A stretch of 64,000 nucleotides of DNA, taken from the NCBI GenBank assembly GCA_902729315.2, contig LR746268.1, forward strand, positions 1,272,501 through 1,336,500, written 5' to 3'. The notes below the pieces were generated by a model that saw nothing but the letters and a program-made list of their open reading frames with translations, was not told the origin of the DNA and made no database searches. The translations under genes and the position numbers were made by a program. This document shows positions 12,480 to 26,489 of this stretch, piece after piece. The stretch comes from Spirodela intermedia. Lineage: Eukaryota; Streptophyta; Magnoliopsida; Alismatales; Araceae. The first letter of the stretch is position 1. The number at the start of each line of letters is the position of its first letter.

Positions 12480-13831
12480 ATTTTGACGGCTCTTCTCTGC
12501 TTGGGGAAATTTTCATGGTGGGGTGGGGGAATTTTGGTGACGGCGAAGGTGGATGGTGTTAAGGTCCTCTTCTCCTGGTGCTCCTCTCCCAGTTGACATC
12601 AGATGTAGCATTTAAGTCAATGAAGCAAAGTTGACTTTTCCCATGGATATTTTGTTCATTTCGGACATCATATACACCTGGTGCAGGACATGTAAGAACA
12701 TTCCACTCTGTCGATCCTTTTACAGGGGAAAAAGCCCTAAAAATAGAAAAATACTCTCTTTTTTTCTTCTCAGAATGTTTCAAAAAATAGCAAAACTGTT
12801 TCTTTTTTCTTATTTTTTTCCAAGTATTCATCCAAAAAAGGGAACTAAACGGAAGGATGCAACCTGGGCATGGTATTTTTTTTCCATTTTTAATGCATTA
12901 GAAATAATGGCGTTGAGGCCTGTCGAGGACTCTAATTACATGTAATTATTACCAATTAAGTATGTTCGAAAAATAGTAAGAAATGCTGATTATTACTATT
13001 TCCTAGATCGAATTCATACTAAACATGGAAAGAATATTAGCTTTGACGTTGACATCAGGGGTAATTAATCTGACAAATTTTTAAGAATGTAAGCTTAGAT
13101 GGGTCATTAATGACCAAGTTACTATAAGAAAATGAAAGCTCCCAGCTTATAATGAATAAATAAGTCGTAGATTATATTCATATTGAGAGTCATTTGATAT
13201 TATGAGTGATGAAATGTTATAAATAACTCCAACTTAGATCGATCTTAAGAAGAACATAAGATGCATTTTATAGGTCAAATTGCATATTTATCCTAATATA
13301 AATTGCTGCACTATCAATACAAAATTATATCAAAGGTAAATTAATGCCATGTTTGATATTAATACTATTTTTAATGTATCATTTAGTAGTAGGAGACTTT
13401 TCCCCAGATTACCGCAGGAATCATATCGTACAAGAAGATCAATTTATGCTTTTGACTTTTTTTTTGCAGCGACTGGCTCGGAGTGGGAGGGTCAACTCGT
13501 CATCTCAGTAAAAACGCTGTCAATAATCTCATAATCCCTCCCCATCCAATAAACTGTGGTTTACATCAAATTATAGGGGGAAAAAAAAAAGCGGCAGTCA
13601 GACAAATATCCAAAACAAAGAATTTTACAAGAAAGTGGGAACCCTAGCATCTAGAAATTGTGTCAGCAGAACCTGGTCAACGCCTAGATCATACCCCCAC
13701 TAAATATGGAAATATTAGTATGTTGAAACAGAATCAGAGACCTGGAGATCAACCTCTCCACGCCCTTTATCCTATTTTGAGAGGTGATGGTGCCCTTCTC
13801 TCTGTACAGTGAGCAATCCCCAATGAGGGAT
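12421..13831. other. Intergenic region between convergent genes
   Basis: This stretch holds the 3' flank of the sulfotransferase-like gene and the 3' flank of the oppositely oriented metallophosphoesterase gene. A (CT)n tract of about 47 bp (12431-12477) begins 11 bp after the sulfotransferase stop codon and would lie in its 3' UTR. The rest is AT-rich with no supported gene. Confidence 0.6.
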
Positions 13832-16800
13832 CTAGCTGCCGGCCTGTGAGGTGCCCATTCGTTGACTTTGAGCAGTTCTTCGGATGACAAAATGGTCAAC
13901 CACCCTCACGGTGCTGAGAGGATCGGTGGACGAAGCCGCCCTCCACTGGCTCGGGAACTCACGCAGATAGCTCATCTGCAGTGGGACCTTCGGCTCCGCA
14001 TCCCACTGGTGGTCCAATTCCCACTCCTTTGGAACCTGAAAATAAGAGCAAAAAAGTCAACGAAGGCACCAAATAGGAAACATTCAGACCCCTGAACCGG
14101 ATTTGGTGGACTTTGTGAAAATTCTAATCTGGGTTTCAGCCATCAGGCAGAAACTGCATCTCCAAGAGAACTCCAAGCCATCACATGGATTTTATTCCAT
14201 GTGAACCAGGAATAAAATCACGAGAAAGATCAATTTTTTTTCAAACCCATTTGAACAGGATCTTCACCTTGTCAACGGCGAGCGTGTAGACCTCCAGATC
14301 ACCCTCTGGAGTGATATGGAAACGGGTGAATGCCTTGTAATTTGCAATGCGGAGGGAAGAGAAGGCCTCATCAAAGTGTATGCCAAACCAGTTGATGCAG
14401 ATGTACAGGTAGCTCCCGAAGATCAGCGAGACCACCGGAGTCGAGAAGACCCAGAAGTACAAGAACACAGAGGCATAATATATGATGGCGCTGCCTCTAG
14501 AGAGAGAGAGGAACCCTTTCTCACAGATGGTGCTCCTCGTCACTGCCATGACCTGCAGGGTCCGAGCAGAGCCAAAAGCTCCATAAAGAGGTTAATTAAC
14601 TAGAGAAAAAAAAATGTATAAAATTCAACAATGATGATGATGATTGCACCTCCGGGATGTCAAAGGATGACATGATATATTTTATACAGGCAGGATAGAG
14701 CCCAAATGTCCACCGTTCGATACGGGCACGGAGTTCGGTCGGATCCGGGAAGTGCTCACTTTCCATCGACCGGTACCATTCATAGAGAGTGTGATAGCCT
14801 GGTGGTTTCAATCAAGAATGGAAAATTAACTAATATTTTACGTCTATGATATGAATCGTCATTTTATAATCAGCCTTGATCTAAAGAAATCGAGAAAAAA
14901 AAAGTCAACCAGGAAAACTGTGAACTCTTCTCACCCGAAGTTGCCACCAGGCGGTGACGTATGCACATCTCGATGCCCAGTTCCATCAACAACATGAGGA
15001 CAAGCGCGGCAGCCATATGGGCCGAGACGTGAAGGACCCCAATGATGGCCCGCCTCTTGACCGCCATCTTGGAAGGAACAAAGGTAAATGATACTATGGT
15101 CAACGCCAGATACCCGGTCAAAGACACATAGGAGTGCTCCAGCATGTACATGAATGCGGCCCACATGGTACTGAAGAAGCTGCTGAGGCGGCCAGACAGA
15201 GAATCGACCTTTAATATGTGATCAAGCTTACACTGGAGAATGAGCAGAGGAAACGTTAGTTTCTCATAAAGAAACCTCATTTAAAACAGCCATAATCCAA
15301 TGATAGGGTGTACATACAGAAGGAAGCTCCAGTGTGATGTGGGTTGACTAAAACTCTCATATCTATGGTGTGGGCCCATGACCCCAGAAATTTTTTGTCC
15401 CTCTAATCCTGAGATTGGTCCAAAGTTGACCAATCATCACAGAGTGGTGCCCATGAAAAATAAACGATTTACAGTTTTTTTTGTTTTTTTTTTTGTAAAT
15501 ATGCCATCAAAGATCATTCAGACAGGAATATAGGAAATCCAGCAACCATTCATTAAGAGAGTAGATTAGAAACGCCACAAAGAAACGTAGTTCAACAGGA
15601 ATATGGCAAGCCTTGGAAAGTGATATCACCTGAGGAAACATTGAGAAGACTAATATGAAGTATATTATCCCCCCAATGATATCAAACTGCCAGTTTTTCT
15701 TCCGAAACTTCAGGATGTTACCCAATGCGATCTGCAACAGATATCATGCACACATCAAGTCGTTTCAACGGTTGGTATCCAAAAGTCAACGGACTTCTTC
15801 ATAAGATCTGGGGCAGTGAATGAGGACGAATTACCCGACTAGAATCATCATACGATGGATATGTGGCCTTGCAGTCGTAGGTCGTCCCATAGAATTTGCT
15901 AAAATTTTTGAAAACATGGGTGGGATGAAGAAACGCCCCACCGCAGCCGTTGACCAGCAGATGCTGCACATGTGCGGAGTCATCTGTAGGAGCCACAGAG
16001 TGTCGCATGTAGTGGTGCAAGTCCCCAGCCATACGAAGCTTGCATCTTCCTTTGAGGTAGTCACGTATCAAGTGGGCGACATTCTTCCCCGTGTTTTCAT
16101 TCCAGTACCAGTCAAGAAGCCAACTCGGCTCATGGGTCATGATAATCACCGAGTCGTTCTCCCCAACCTGTGTTGAGTTGATTCAGCATTCCAGTCCATT
16201 CAGGAGGAATAATGTAACAGATTAAATGAAAAAATGTAATTTTTTTGGGAAAATTAACTTAAACAAGGTATAATCAGATCTAATCATGTTTCCAAAACAG
16301 ACTGAATTGCCACGATTTACATGTGATCAGGGCTCGACTTGAGAACTGATATGAAGGCGAGCTCAACAAAGCCTTTGGTCGAACAGACACCATATATATT
16401 ATATAATACAATGCTGATGAAAAATTAGATATCGATGTTTAAAGAGGAGAAATAAATGAGATTTACTCTGTTTTTCGACAAGTCGGCGAAGAACTTGAAC
16501 TGGTAGACATCGATGTCTTCATGGAGAGCCTGGTCAAGCCCAAATATCCACCATCCTCCCGGGAGTTGCAAGGCAAAATAGCTCTTCTTCTGGGGCAGAA
16601 TCCACCCACCCAACCAACTTTTGTGGCATACATATCTTATGAAAGTATTGAGCCCATCAAACCAATCTGCAAATGCAAAATATTTTCAAGAAATATTTTA
16701 ATTATCCAAGAATCATAGGAACTGATAAGAGCTTAGCAGCATGCATGATAACAATCACAAAATCATATGAAAAAATGGTGCACAAACCATGGTTCCCAGG

Positions 16801-19402
16801 AATGATAAAGCATTGGGGCCCATCATAACTCTTCAGATCCGCTACCCCATCAGGAAGCTCGGGCTTGTCAATTGTTATCTGCTCTGGCCTGTACCAGGAG
16901 GGAGGCTGCAGAGCGCTCTCAAAGGGACAAAAGAGCCGCCTTTCGTATGTGAATGCAGAAGGATTCGGATACCTGTGCCATGAACAAGTAAAAAAACGCC
17001 ACCACATGGACCTCATGTTATTTATTAACGCACCTCCCTCTTTTCTCAACAAAATCAGTCTACAATCAACACAAGAAATAGGAACTGGATGACTGCGAGC
17101 ACAGTTCCACCAATTTCATGAGAAGCACCATTTTTCACAAGTAATTTCTGAATAAGTATGCAGTTTAAGACGGAAAAGAATCAAAAAAAGGCGTACAAAA
17201 GCTTAATTAAGTGCAAAATTAGGACTAACTGATGGAAACTAAATTAATTAGCTGGAGCTGACTTACGCAAGATCCCCTCCGATAAGCAGCAGCTGCCCGC
17301 GTGGCAGAGAATGTGTGGAACCATTGTTCCTGGCCTTGATAAGAGGCTGTGCAAGTAGCTTAGCTACTGTGTAGGACGAATTCCCGCCATCCCCAGTATC
17401 AGCTATAAAATCAAACCAGAAATCTTCTCTTTCACTGAATTGGTCATATAAAAGGTCACCTTCGTTCGTTTCGTTTTCAAGATTGCTCATTGCCGCCTGG
17501 TTCAGGAAGAAAAAAATTTGAAGGCGTTCAGGTCTGTGAAATCTGAATTGATAAGCATCCAGATTGAAAAGCCTGCTTCGTTTGGCACAATTGAAATCAA
17601 CAGAGGCTTGGAAAGATGTGGAACAATAAACATCTAAAACCTGAAAATTGCCCCAAGTATGGAGAAATGTACCTGCATCATTCGCATATCAAAACGACCA
17701 ACAAACAAGGTGACAGACACCAAGAGATCAAATACCGTCTTAAATAGATCGGCTGATGTCCTGAAATGTTTTCATACGTGATCTGTGAGAAGGTGATCAT
17801 ATAATCAATATAAAGGGACTAAAAATGGTGCTAATGGGCACCCACCCCGAGTACCAGGGAACCATATCCAAAAAGTCGGGCTTCATTTGTTTCTTCAGCT
17901 TCTCATTTTCTGATATCGAGGAGGGATGTGTAAGCGCCCATCTGTTCAATTTCGCGAGTAGAACAGGAAACAGAGGTAAATATGAACCCAATTTCTGATG
18001 AAACAATTGAACATTCACCAAGTGGCATGATATCCGAATGGAGTATCTAATCAACGACCTCCAAAATGGTTTAGAGTGGACAGGACATGACTTTCTTCTA
18101 AAGATGAGTAAACCCTAATCTATGCATTCAGAGGTGAAATATGCATACCCTGAAGACCTCTCCACCACATAATTGGCGATGTAAAGGCCTATGAATGTTG
18201 CCCAAAGTGAATAAAGTGGGGATATTTCATCTGATGGGCCAGAGCAGGATCCGCTACAAACTAACTGAAAGAAGAAAAAAATCAGTTTTGGAAAAGAAAA
18301 CACAATGAACAGACAAGAAAGTATCACGAATGCTGAAAGACAAAAAAAATTCAAATGAGATCAACGTCACTACTGCAGGCATACCTCCCCATAAATGACC
18401 CATTTCGATAAGAGCGGATAATCACTGGCAGATCCCACCGGAGCAAACCATGATGAGCAAATCTGATCCTTGAACTCATGCATGCGGAGGATCTTTGATA
18501 TCCATGGGCTAATATCTTCCTTCAATACAGAAAAAGAAAACCAACCTGAGCTCCTCCTCTCAAATGACTTTTCTCTTACAAGGGCACGGTTGCCACAGTG
18601 GCTGTAAAATACACAGCATGCAACACTTATCACCTGCAGATGAGCGACAAGCGAGCAAAAGTCAGAGGAGGTTGTTCAAAAAAATATTGAAAATGAGATT
18701 AAAAAAACAACTTTTACGTGTGCCAGCCATGTCCCAAGCACTTACTGCACAATTTTGGAGAATAGTAAGAATTTCAGGTCGTTTTCCTGCAACACGGGCT
18801 ACAAGTCCAATATACCAGAGACCAAGAAACAGAATGTGGAAAACTAGTAGAAATATAACCGATGAAATGTATATAGTGAGGAATAACGATAGGTTCATCC
18901 TCATGTCTACACCCATCGACTGAAAACTTGGAAGGTGATAAAGAGCTGCAATGAAGATCCAAGCAACGTACCTGAAACAAAAATAACATAATCCCTTAAT
19001 AAAAGTGGCACTCCAGCTAAGATTTCCCAGAAAATATCAGTTTTCATTCGGCCCAGTGTGATATTAATTAATTTATCCAAGGGATGCGAAAGATACATAC
19101 CATCGACTAAAGTTGGAGTAGCTCGGTTTGATAGTCTTTCCAATAAATGGAGACGAGAAGAAGTACAAGAAGCCAATAAGGCACCCGTACATTGACCACC
19201 ACTTGATGTTGCTGTCTAACTTCTGTATTAATGTATGCAGATTATCAGAGGAAATGAAGAACAGACACCCCACGATGACCGCTGTCATGGCATGCCGCGA
19301 ATGTTCATGTGGGTAAGGGTATTTATGAGTCAAAATTGTCCTAACTCTCTCCATTTTGAAGCTATCAAACAATGGAGTAATCGATGGTCCATTTGAGCCC
19401 AT
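13832..19402 (-). CDS. Polytopic membrane calcineurin-like metallophosphoesterase, 15 exons, 1020 aa
   Basis: Exons in transcript order: 19402-19101, 18971-18746, 18633-18385, 18264-18149, 17941-17846, 17760-17673, 17496-17267, 16972-16788, 16666-16467, 16167-15835, 15731-15630, 15232-14935, 14798-14650, 14552-14268, 14035-13832. All introns are GT-AG and phases agree. The start MGSNGPS was chosen because an in-frame TGA precedes it. Hydrophobic segments occur near residues 39-53 and 69-87, again in exon 2, and in exons 11, 12 and 14. A soluble catalytic core lies between them. Metal-binding motifs are ADTGDGG (about 391-397), GGDLAYP (from 432), GNHDWFDG (from 495), MTHEPSW (574-580) and GDLHHY (612-617), so the two-metal site looks intact. 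The family matches Arabidopsis proteins of about 1000 aa annotated only as calcineurin-like metallophosphoesterase. The substrate is unknown. Confidence 0.92.
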
Positions 19403-21895
19403 TGCGTCTTCCAATCAGTGAGTAATATATTCAACAGATTTGGAAGTTCCCAGATAGAATGCTCCGAGGTGTGACGTCAACAACAAAAAAAATTAACTCC
19501 GAGGGCTAACTCAAAAAATAATCTGCACAAATACAAAGGTGCATCAGTTTCAGCGGAAAAAGATTTGATAAAACACTAAAGAAGAAGGAAAAAAATAAAT
19601 TTCAGAATATAAGCCACCAAGAGAAGGGGAAAAGAAGAGTTAACATAAGGAGTATGTGTATGACGTTTGGCGAAAAAAGGTGAGATATTAAAACTGATAT
19701 CTCACTAGAGCATATCTCACAGATATCGGAGATCACTCTCTACTTTTGAAATTTATCTGCCATAGAGATTGCAGTAATGAAGAAAATACCATCTGACTGA
19801 GAACAATGGAAATTCCAACCATCACCTGAAGTATGGTCGACAAGTCATGAGTATAGTCAAAACAGGCTGCATACATATATATTAAACAACGTTTACTCCT
19901 TAATCTACTTTGGTACAATCTTTTCAGTTTCAATAATCCAGCTTCATTTAATTTCCAGAATCTGATCGAAATCGTAGATATGTTAGAGGGGAAAAGAGAT
20001 TCTCCGTCCCTTGGAATGGATAGATGACAGCAGATGGGCATGCGACAGTGGGCTTGCCCTATATCTTCCCTAGAAAGAAAGTATATCTGACCATGCACGC
20101 ATTTCATTTCCCAAGATGACAAAAGAATTTCGCATACCATCATCAAAAACTGGTGTTCCTCTATAGAAAGAGACCGTTTTTTTTCTCCAACTCACACTTT
20201 TTCTAATCGTTACTTAGGAGAGAATAAGATTTGAAAGAGAGAGTTTTCAGAATATGAACAGAATTTCGGATGGAATCTGATGATAAGTCCATCATTCGAA
20301 AGACCATCTAATGTTCTGAGTCCCACCGAAAATTTATGACCGGCTACGGAAATTGTGATAAGAATCAAGATCTTTGGATCCTGAATTCCAGATATGTTGA
20401 TTTGTATCCAAACTACAAATCACAAACTCCCCGGATTCTCCGCCCAAATATATGCAAGGTGCAAAAGAAGACTCTGAGAATATAATCTTAGATATTTTTC
20501 TCTCATCGTAACTAAGGTCTCACAGTTCTTTTTTTTTTCCCAAAGTCACACAGACTTCTTAATGAAAAACACGAATGGGCAAATGTTCCGAATGTGATGG
20601 TGTGTGGAATGAGACAGAGGGGAAGATGATGAATGCACCACAACTCTGGCCGAAAACAAATAAATTTTGGGCTTCATCAACCAAAAAAGTACTCAACTAT
20701 GGAAAGTATCTACACGTATGTGGGACATTGATCATCTGACAAGAGCAACAGATTTCTAAAAACCCAATCAAAACCTGCGTTTAACTATGTTAACGAAGGC
20801 CATTTACTCTATTCATTCGTCATAGAAGGACAACCAAATCTCTTCATTCGTCATGGTAATCGGAGGTTTGGGTGAGTGTAAGAGACTAATTATGCGTCCG
20901 GAGAGACATAATTTCGATGCCACATTTCAAAAATTACAACTTTGCACGCTTTCTTTAGTTGTTTGATAGTTTCATTTGTCGTCAGACTTTCAAATAGCTT
21001 CATGTCCACCGAGAAATCACATCATATATTCCCTTTTCTTCCTAGGCAAAAGCAATATAATTTGTCTATAACCATAAGATGTCACTGGGCATTAGCCAGA
21101 TGTCATGTGGTAAATGCTCAACTATTCTGAGCCATCCAAGTGACGTAATCCTATCCAGATTATAAATGATATGAACGAGTAGATGTCATCTGTTGTTTGA
21201 GAGTCACACCTTAGACTCAAAAATCTGATGACATGATCATCGAAGCAGACCCGTAAGCATGAAAAGGAGAGAATCCGATGAAAAAAGATCCAACCTGATC
21301 ATGGAATGATTAACATACATTAGACCCAGTTCAATGGACGACGCGTTTGATCCGCAAGAGAAAGAATTTCTACCAAACACCGGGGTTACCTTCATCCCCC
21401 CCTGGGAGGATGGCGGTCATCATCCGTGATGTTCGCGGGAAGGGCTAAGGAAGAAGAAGAAGAAACCCTCAAAGAGGAAAAACTGGGTCAGGATAGGCCA
21501 TCTCTGCACGCAAGAAATGGAAGCGTGCCCTCCGCGAGGTTGAAGAAACACAATTGACTTGGCTAGAATGGCATCCAATAAACGAAATCGCAGGAAAATG
21601 GGAGCACAGAGAGAGAGAGAGAAAGCTCTTACCGGCTGTAGAGGGCGAAGAGGAGAGGTTAGCGCTGATTGTGGGGGTGGGACGGAAATTTTTAAGAGGG
21701 TCTCGTCCTCTCAAGGCTGGGAATCTGGGAATGTTGCAAGGGAACATCAAACCGCATATTCCCCCGCCCCCACCAGGAAGGATGATTATTCACCTAGAGG
21801 GAAGAAGAAGACACCGCCTTGCGCCTGCAAATTTACGAATGCCCCCCTCCCCTTCCCAAAGCCCCAGCTCCCCAAGAACAGGAGAGAGAAAGAAG

Positions 21896-21933
<38 letters not shown>

Positions 21934-22150
21934 AAGGGAGGGGAGATCCTTTGCGGGCACCCCTCCGACCCTTCTTCCTCACTACAAACCGAGGCCTTTT
22001 CCCTGTCCCACCCTCCGCCACTTCCTTTTCTTAACCCCCTCCCTCTCTCTCTCTCTCTAATCTCTCTCTGTTTCTCTGTCTCTCTCTCCACCACGGTCGC
22101 CCTCGTGTCATGGGTCAGCGGTCGGCCTCGGCGCGCTACCGACCAGAAAC
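19403..22150 (-). promoter_or_regulatory. 5' leader, probable leader intron and promoter of the metallophosphoesterase gene
   Basis: On the minus strand, a good splice acceptor (TTTGTGCAG before 19522) lies about 120 bp upstream of the ATG. A good donor (GCCG|GTAAGAGC) lies near 21636 in a CT/GA-rich, GC-rich block that looks like a transcribed leader. This suggests a non-coding first exon around 21637-21760 or beyond and a leader intron of about 2.1 kb. A second possible donor (GAAG|GTAACC) is near 21386. The apparent + strand frames at 21554-22206 are low-complexity (Arg-Glu and Ser-Leu) and not credible. This is inference from splice motifs and composition. Confidence 0.35.
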
Positions 22151-23437
22151 TTCAACGAGCGCCGAAATTTAAAGTACAATTTTTTATAAACAACATCTAT
22201 AAATAAGTTATTTGTTAAAACATCCCAATACTTTCACTATTAAATGATAACCCTTTTAAGTCTTACCCAGAAACCCCCCCCACACACAACCCCCATTCTA
22301 TCATCCAAATCTCACAAACAGCATCCACCATAACATAATTTGGAGTACGATAACCCCAAAACAGATAATTTAAGTGAAAGTATAAATTTTATAAAATGCC
22401 CAATGACCAAGATCCTACTTTGGGTTAGGCTCAAATCTTGTAGAATTACATTGTGCACGCCTAATATAGTAAAGACCAAGCACATAACAACGAAATCAAT
22501 CAACTAAATAGGAAAAAAATCATGAAGGATATAAGATGTTCTGTCATTTAATTTTCTTAAATCTATTATAAAAATAAATACTAACATTTTACCTAATGTG
22601 TCGAGGCCACCATCAACATTAATGAAACAACCACCACCATGGTAATAGTCAACATCAATGAGCGTGGCCACTTGACTTTGACTTTATTTCTCCTATACTC
22701 ACCAACCATTTGATGGCTAACTCATCTTGGGCATCCACTTGTCTTCTTGATGCCCACTTAAGTCAAATATAAAAAGTATATTCCAATGTGTTCATGATAT
22801 TTGTGCAAGCACCTTATTAAATTATAGTGTTTTCAATAATGTTCTGAAACAAATTGAAACAGCAGAAGATGACAAGTGCTCAAGAGATGCACGTTGAAGT
22901 ATAGCCATCCTTATCTAGCTCCCTAAGTTTGGAGTGGGGACAAATTTTTATCAATAACATATTTTTTCTAAGATTAGTACCCTTGAGAAGAGCATCAAAG
23001 AGTAACTAGTGATTATTGAAGGGCTAGAAATTGCTTTCATTAGTGTCAGTTCCCATTTCAATCCTAGACATGTGCAATGTAATTAGTTTTCCAACATTTT
23101 AAATAAAAATTACGAAAAAAAATCGTATGAATGGATTCAAGTAGTTGGGTCAATGTCATGTGAATCATTGCTGAAATTTAATGTAAGGAATATGGCAATG
23201 TGGCTATGATTGAGGAGAATTAGTCTATGAAAAAAATTGATAGTTTCTTTTAAAAAAATTCAATATTTAACAGCCTTGAGGAGCTAGATAAGTAAAAATA
23301 CTCAACATTTTTAAAATTTATGTATATTAACTTAAAGTATTTTTATTTTTATAAATTTAAATAAATATACTTTCATCGACAAAAATTCCTTCCACATAAT
23401 TTGAATTAGTTTAGGAAGAAAAATATGGGAGAGAGCG

Positions 23438-23476
<39 letters not shown>

Positions 23477-26336
23477 AGAGAGAGGAAGAGAGACTTAAAA
23501 TAACTTGGGGCCTATGCATGTGTTAAATTAGATGCCCCCCTTCTCTCTATTTTTGAACTTTCATGTTGCGAGATATTACAATGAAAGATGTGCGGAAAAA
23601 TAATTAATTCAATAATGCAATGAGGAGTAAACTACAATTATGACACCACTTGAATGCCGCAACCTCATCTGACGGTGAGGGTTCCTTCAGAACCACGAGA
23701 CCTTTTTTCAACGGTCAGAAGTCGGTGGGGGCTCCTAGCAGGTCTTCCGAGATTACACGCGTAGGAATGAATGACGTGTCCTTTTCTCCGCCAATGGAAT
23801 CTGACGGCCCACTGAGCAACGGGTGATGTGTACTCCACCCTTCTGATCAGCTGAGGGGGACAGCTCCACAGGCTGCCAAGTGGAGAAAGATAAAACGTAG
23901 GATCTTGCCCAATTTATCCTTATCCTTATCATTTATCAAGAACGCATGAATAGAAGAAGTCCAGGGTATTTCTTAAAATCATCAATTTTAAAATTCCAGA
24001 TAATTATTTAGTAATTTATTTATTTATTCAACCTTTAACTAAGATCTCAAATCGCCAGAAAAATAATTTTGCTTAATTTCAAACGAGTAATAAGTGCCAA
24101 TCCTCTTAATTAATAAGTGAATTAAATATATAGGGACAATAATTAAGAGAAGAATGAATTTGTGGAAGATATGATGAACATAGTTGGTACATCCTGTAGA
24201 ACATCTACATGATAATGCTCTACAATTTATTGACAATTATTTGGAGAAGAGGCAGGTTTAGCTTCTCAATGTAGAAAAATTCAAAAGGGTATCTCCCTAG
24301 GGGAGTGATAATTAGGCATCAAATTTATAGAGTTGTTTTTTTAATGAGATAAAAAAGGTATAGCTAGTTCCCAAGTAAGCTCATTAATCCAGCTTTTGCT
24401 TCCCAATATTTCTTGTGGTCCCCTTATTACCTCCTATCATTGGTTAATACCTCTAGTTTAACTATGGAATGATGTATAGTATATATTGCAAGATACTTAA
24501 TGAAAGCCTTGGGATTCTGAACCTTGATTTTTTTAATACTTTGGGTTTGATAATCAAAATGATGATAAGCATATCTCATAATACAGTGATTTAATCTCTT
24601 CATGTGAATTTCCTTGTGAGGTGTTTGGCTGAAACATGAGTTGGTCTCCTAAATTAATCTCCCCTTCCTCAAAATGAGGGTTATAAAATTAGGGTTGACA
24701 AAGGGCCGAGATTATTCTAAGGAATCTTAATGACCATTCATTTTCAAGAGATATCTACCCTCATTCCCCATCAATTTGTCTTCATGCTTCATGTTCTAGT
24801 TAGACCTAAAGCATTTTTAAAACGTTTTGTTTTATTTTCGAGTTTTAAATAGTTTCTGCACAAAAATTGAAAATAGCCTATATATTCTCTTGAAAGATAA
24901 ATTCCTCTTGTATAAATATTTTTAAAATATTCTCTAAAACAAGTGTTATAATAGCCTAACTTTTTATGCAAAGTGTAAAAAACTGCCTTCTTATATGCCA
25001 TTTGTCATCTTTGATTACATGCATAACCAATAAGAAGATATTTTAGAAATCTTGATTTGTAATGTCCATTAACAAATTAATATTTTGGTAACCATTGGTG
25101 AGTAATTTAGGAACCTACCAATTAGGATGGATTAATGCAAAATTCTAATTTGGAAGTGGTGTAGATGTGTGGTCTACAAACTAAATAACAAAATAATGAT
25201 ACAAATAGTATGATAAAGTGCACTTCATAAATTCAACAAAACATGTTGATATTATTTAACTTTTTCTTTCATTAAATAAAAACCTATCATTTCTGTGCTA
25301 CATATGATAGATGTTGAATTTTACGTGTTAATATTTAAAAAACTTATACATAAAAGTATTATGGCATTTAATGAAAAAATTATTCACTTCCATGTTGCTC
25401 TTCTAGCTTTTAGATTAAGATTTGATGTTTTCAATTGAATTAATTAGGATTTGATGATATTGGTGGCCCTAATCAAATATGTACGAAAGATTGATCCTAA
25501 TCAAATTGAGTCAGCCTCAAAGTAAGTAGGTTGACTTAGACATGCACAAGTCTAGCTAGGCCGAAAGCAAGGTGTGCAAGACTCCACTAGAATTACTCAA
25601 GTGCATCAATAGGGCCGAAAACAATATTAACTGACACTCAATTGAGCCAACCCCAACATCCAAATTTAAAGGCCTTGACATTAATAGATTGATCTGAACA
25701 TCTCTAAGTTCAAATATAGAGTGGTAAGTTTATCATGAGTCATGTTTCAATGTTTTAAGTTCTGCTTTGTTGTGTTCTTTCACAAATAAATGTGAAAAAT
25801 ATGATAAGAAGATAAACTAGTGACTTGGTGACTAGTGTAATGAGTGAGATAGCACAATGAAAGCTATCTTGTGGAGGTGAGCGGACACCTTAGTCCTCAC
25901 TAGAGTGTACTCTCAATAGAAAGTAGTAGAACCAAAGGAAAATGTAGCTCTAAGCCATTGATGGAATCAACAATGGATGACAATCAATATCTTTTATGTT
26001 ATATAATTACATTTATACTATTGGTTAAGATATTTATCTTAGAAAAGACATATAGCGCATAACAAGGATAAGAGTAGTAAAGGGCTTAGCCCATTTTAGG
26101 ATTTGCATCTGTTGACTGGCCGAGCCAGTAAAAATGAGGCCCAACTTGAAATGAAGCCCAAGATAATGGTTAAATTGTTTTCAAGATGCCCGGCCTGTTA
26201 AAGAGCTACTACAAGCCACAGAGAGCGAGCGCTGCAGAGAGCGAGAGAGAGAAAGAGAGAGAGATCGCGAGAGATAGAGACAGACACAGAAATGGAGAGA
26301 GAGCGAGAGAGAGAGGGGATAAAGAGGGAAATGCGA

Positions 26337-26489
26337 TGAAATAAATGATTTAATTGGACGCCTCAGGTCTTTAATGATGCGGATGATTCAGAGAGAGAGA
26401 GAGAGAGAGGAGTGGGGAAAGTGAGGAAGGTTCCTTGAAATAAATGATTTAATTAGACGCCCTGGTCTTCATGGCTCGAGTGATTACAA
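26337..26489. repeat. Direct duplication of about 54 bp, period 99 bp
   Basis: A segment beginning TGAAATAAATGATTTAATT at 26337 recurs at 26436, followed in both copies by RGACGCC..GGTCTT and GTGATT-like sequence. The unit is embedded in (GA)n runs, which probably promoted the duplication by slippage or unequal exchange. Confidence 0.7.

Noticed and set aside
21554-22206. 168- and 215-aa + strand frames near the metallophosphoesterase leader
   Set aside because: Low-complexity Arg-Glu and Ser-Leu content from (GA)n and (CT)n, with no splice or domain support.
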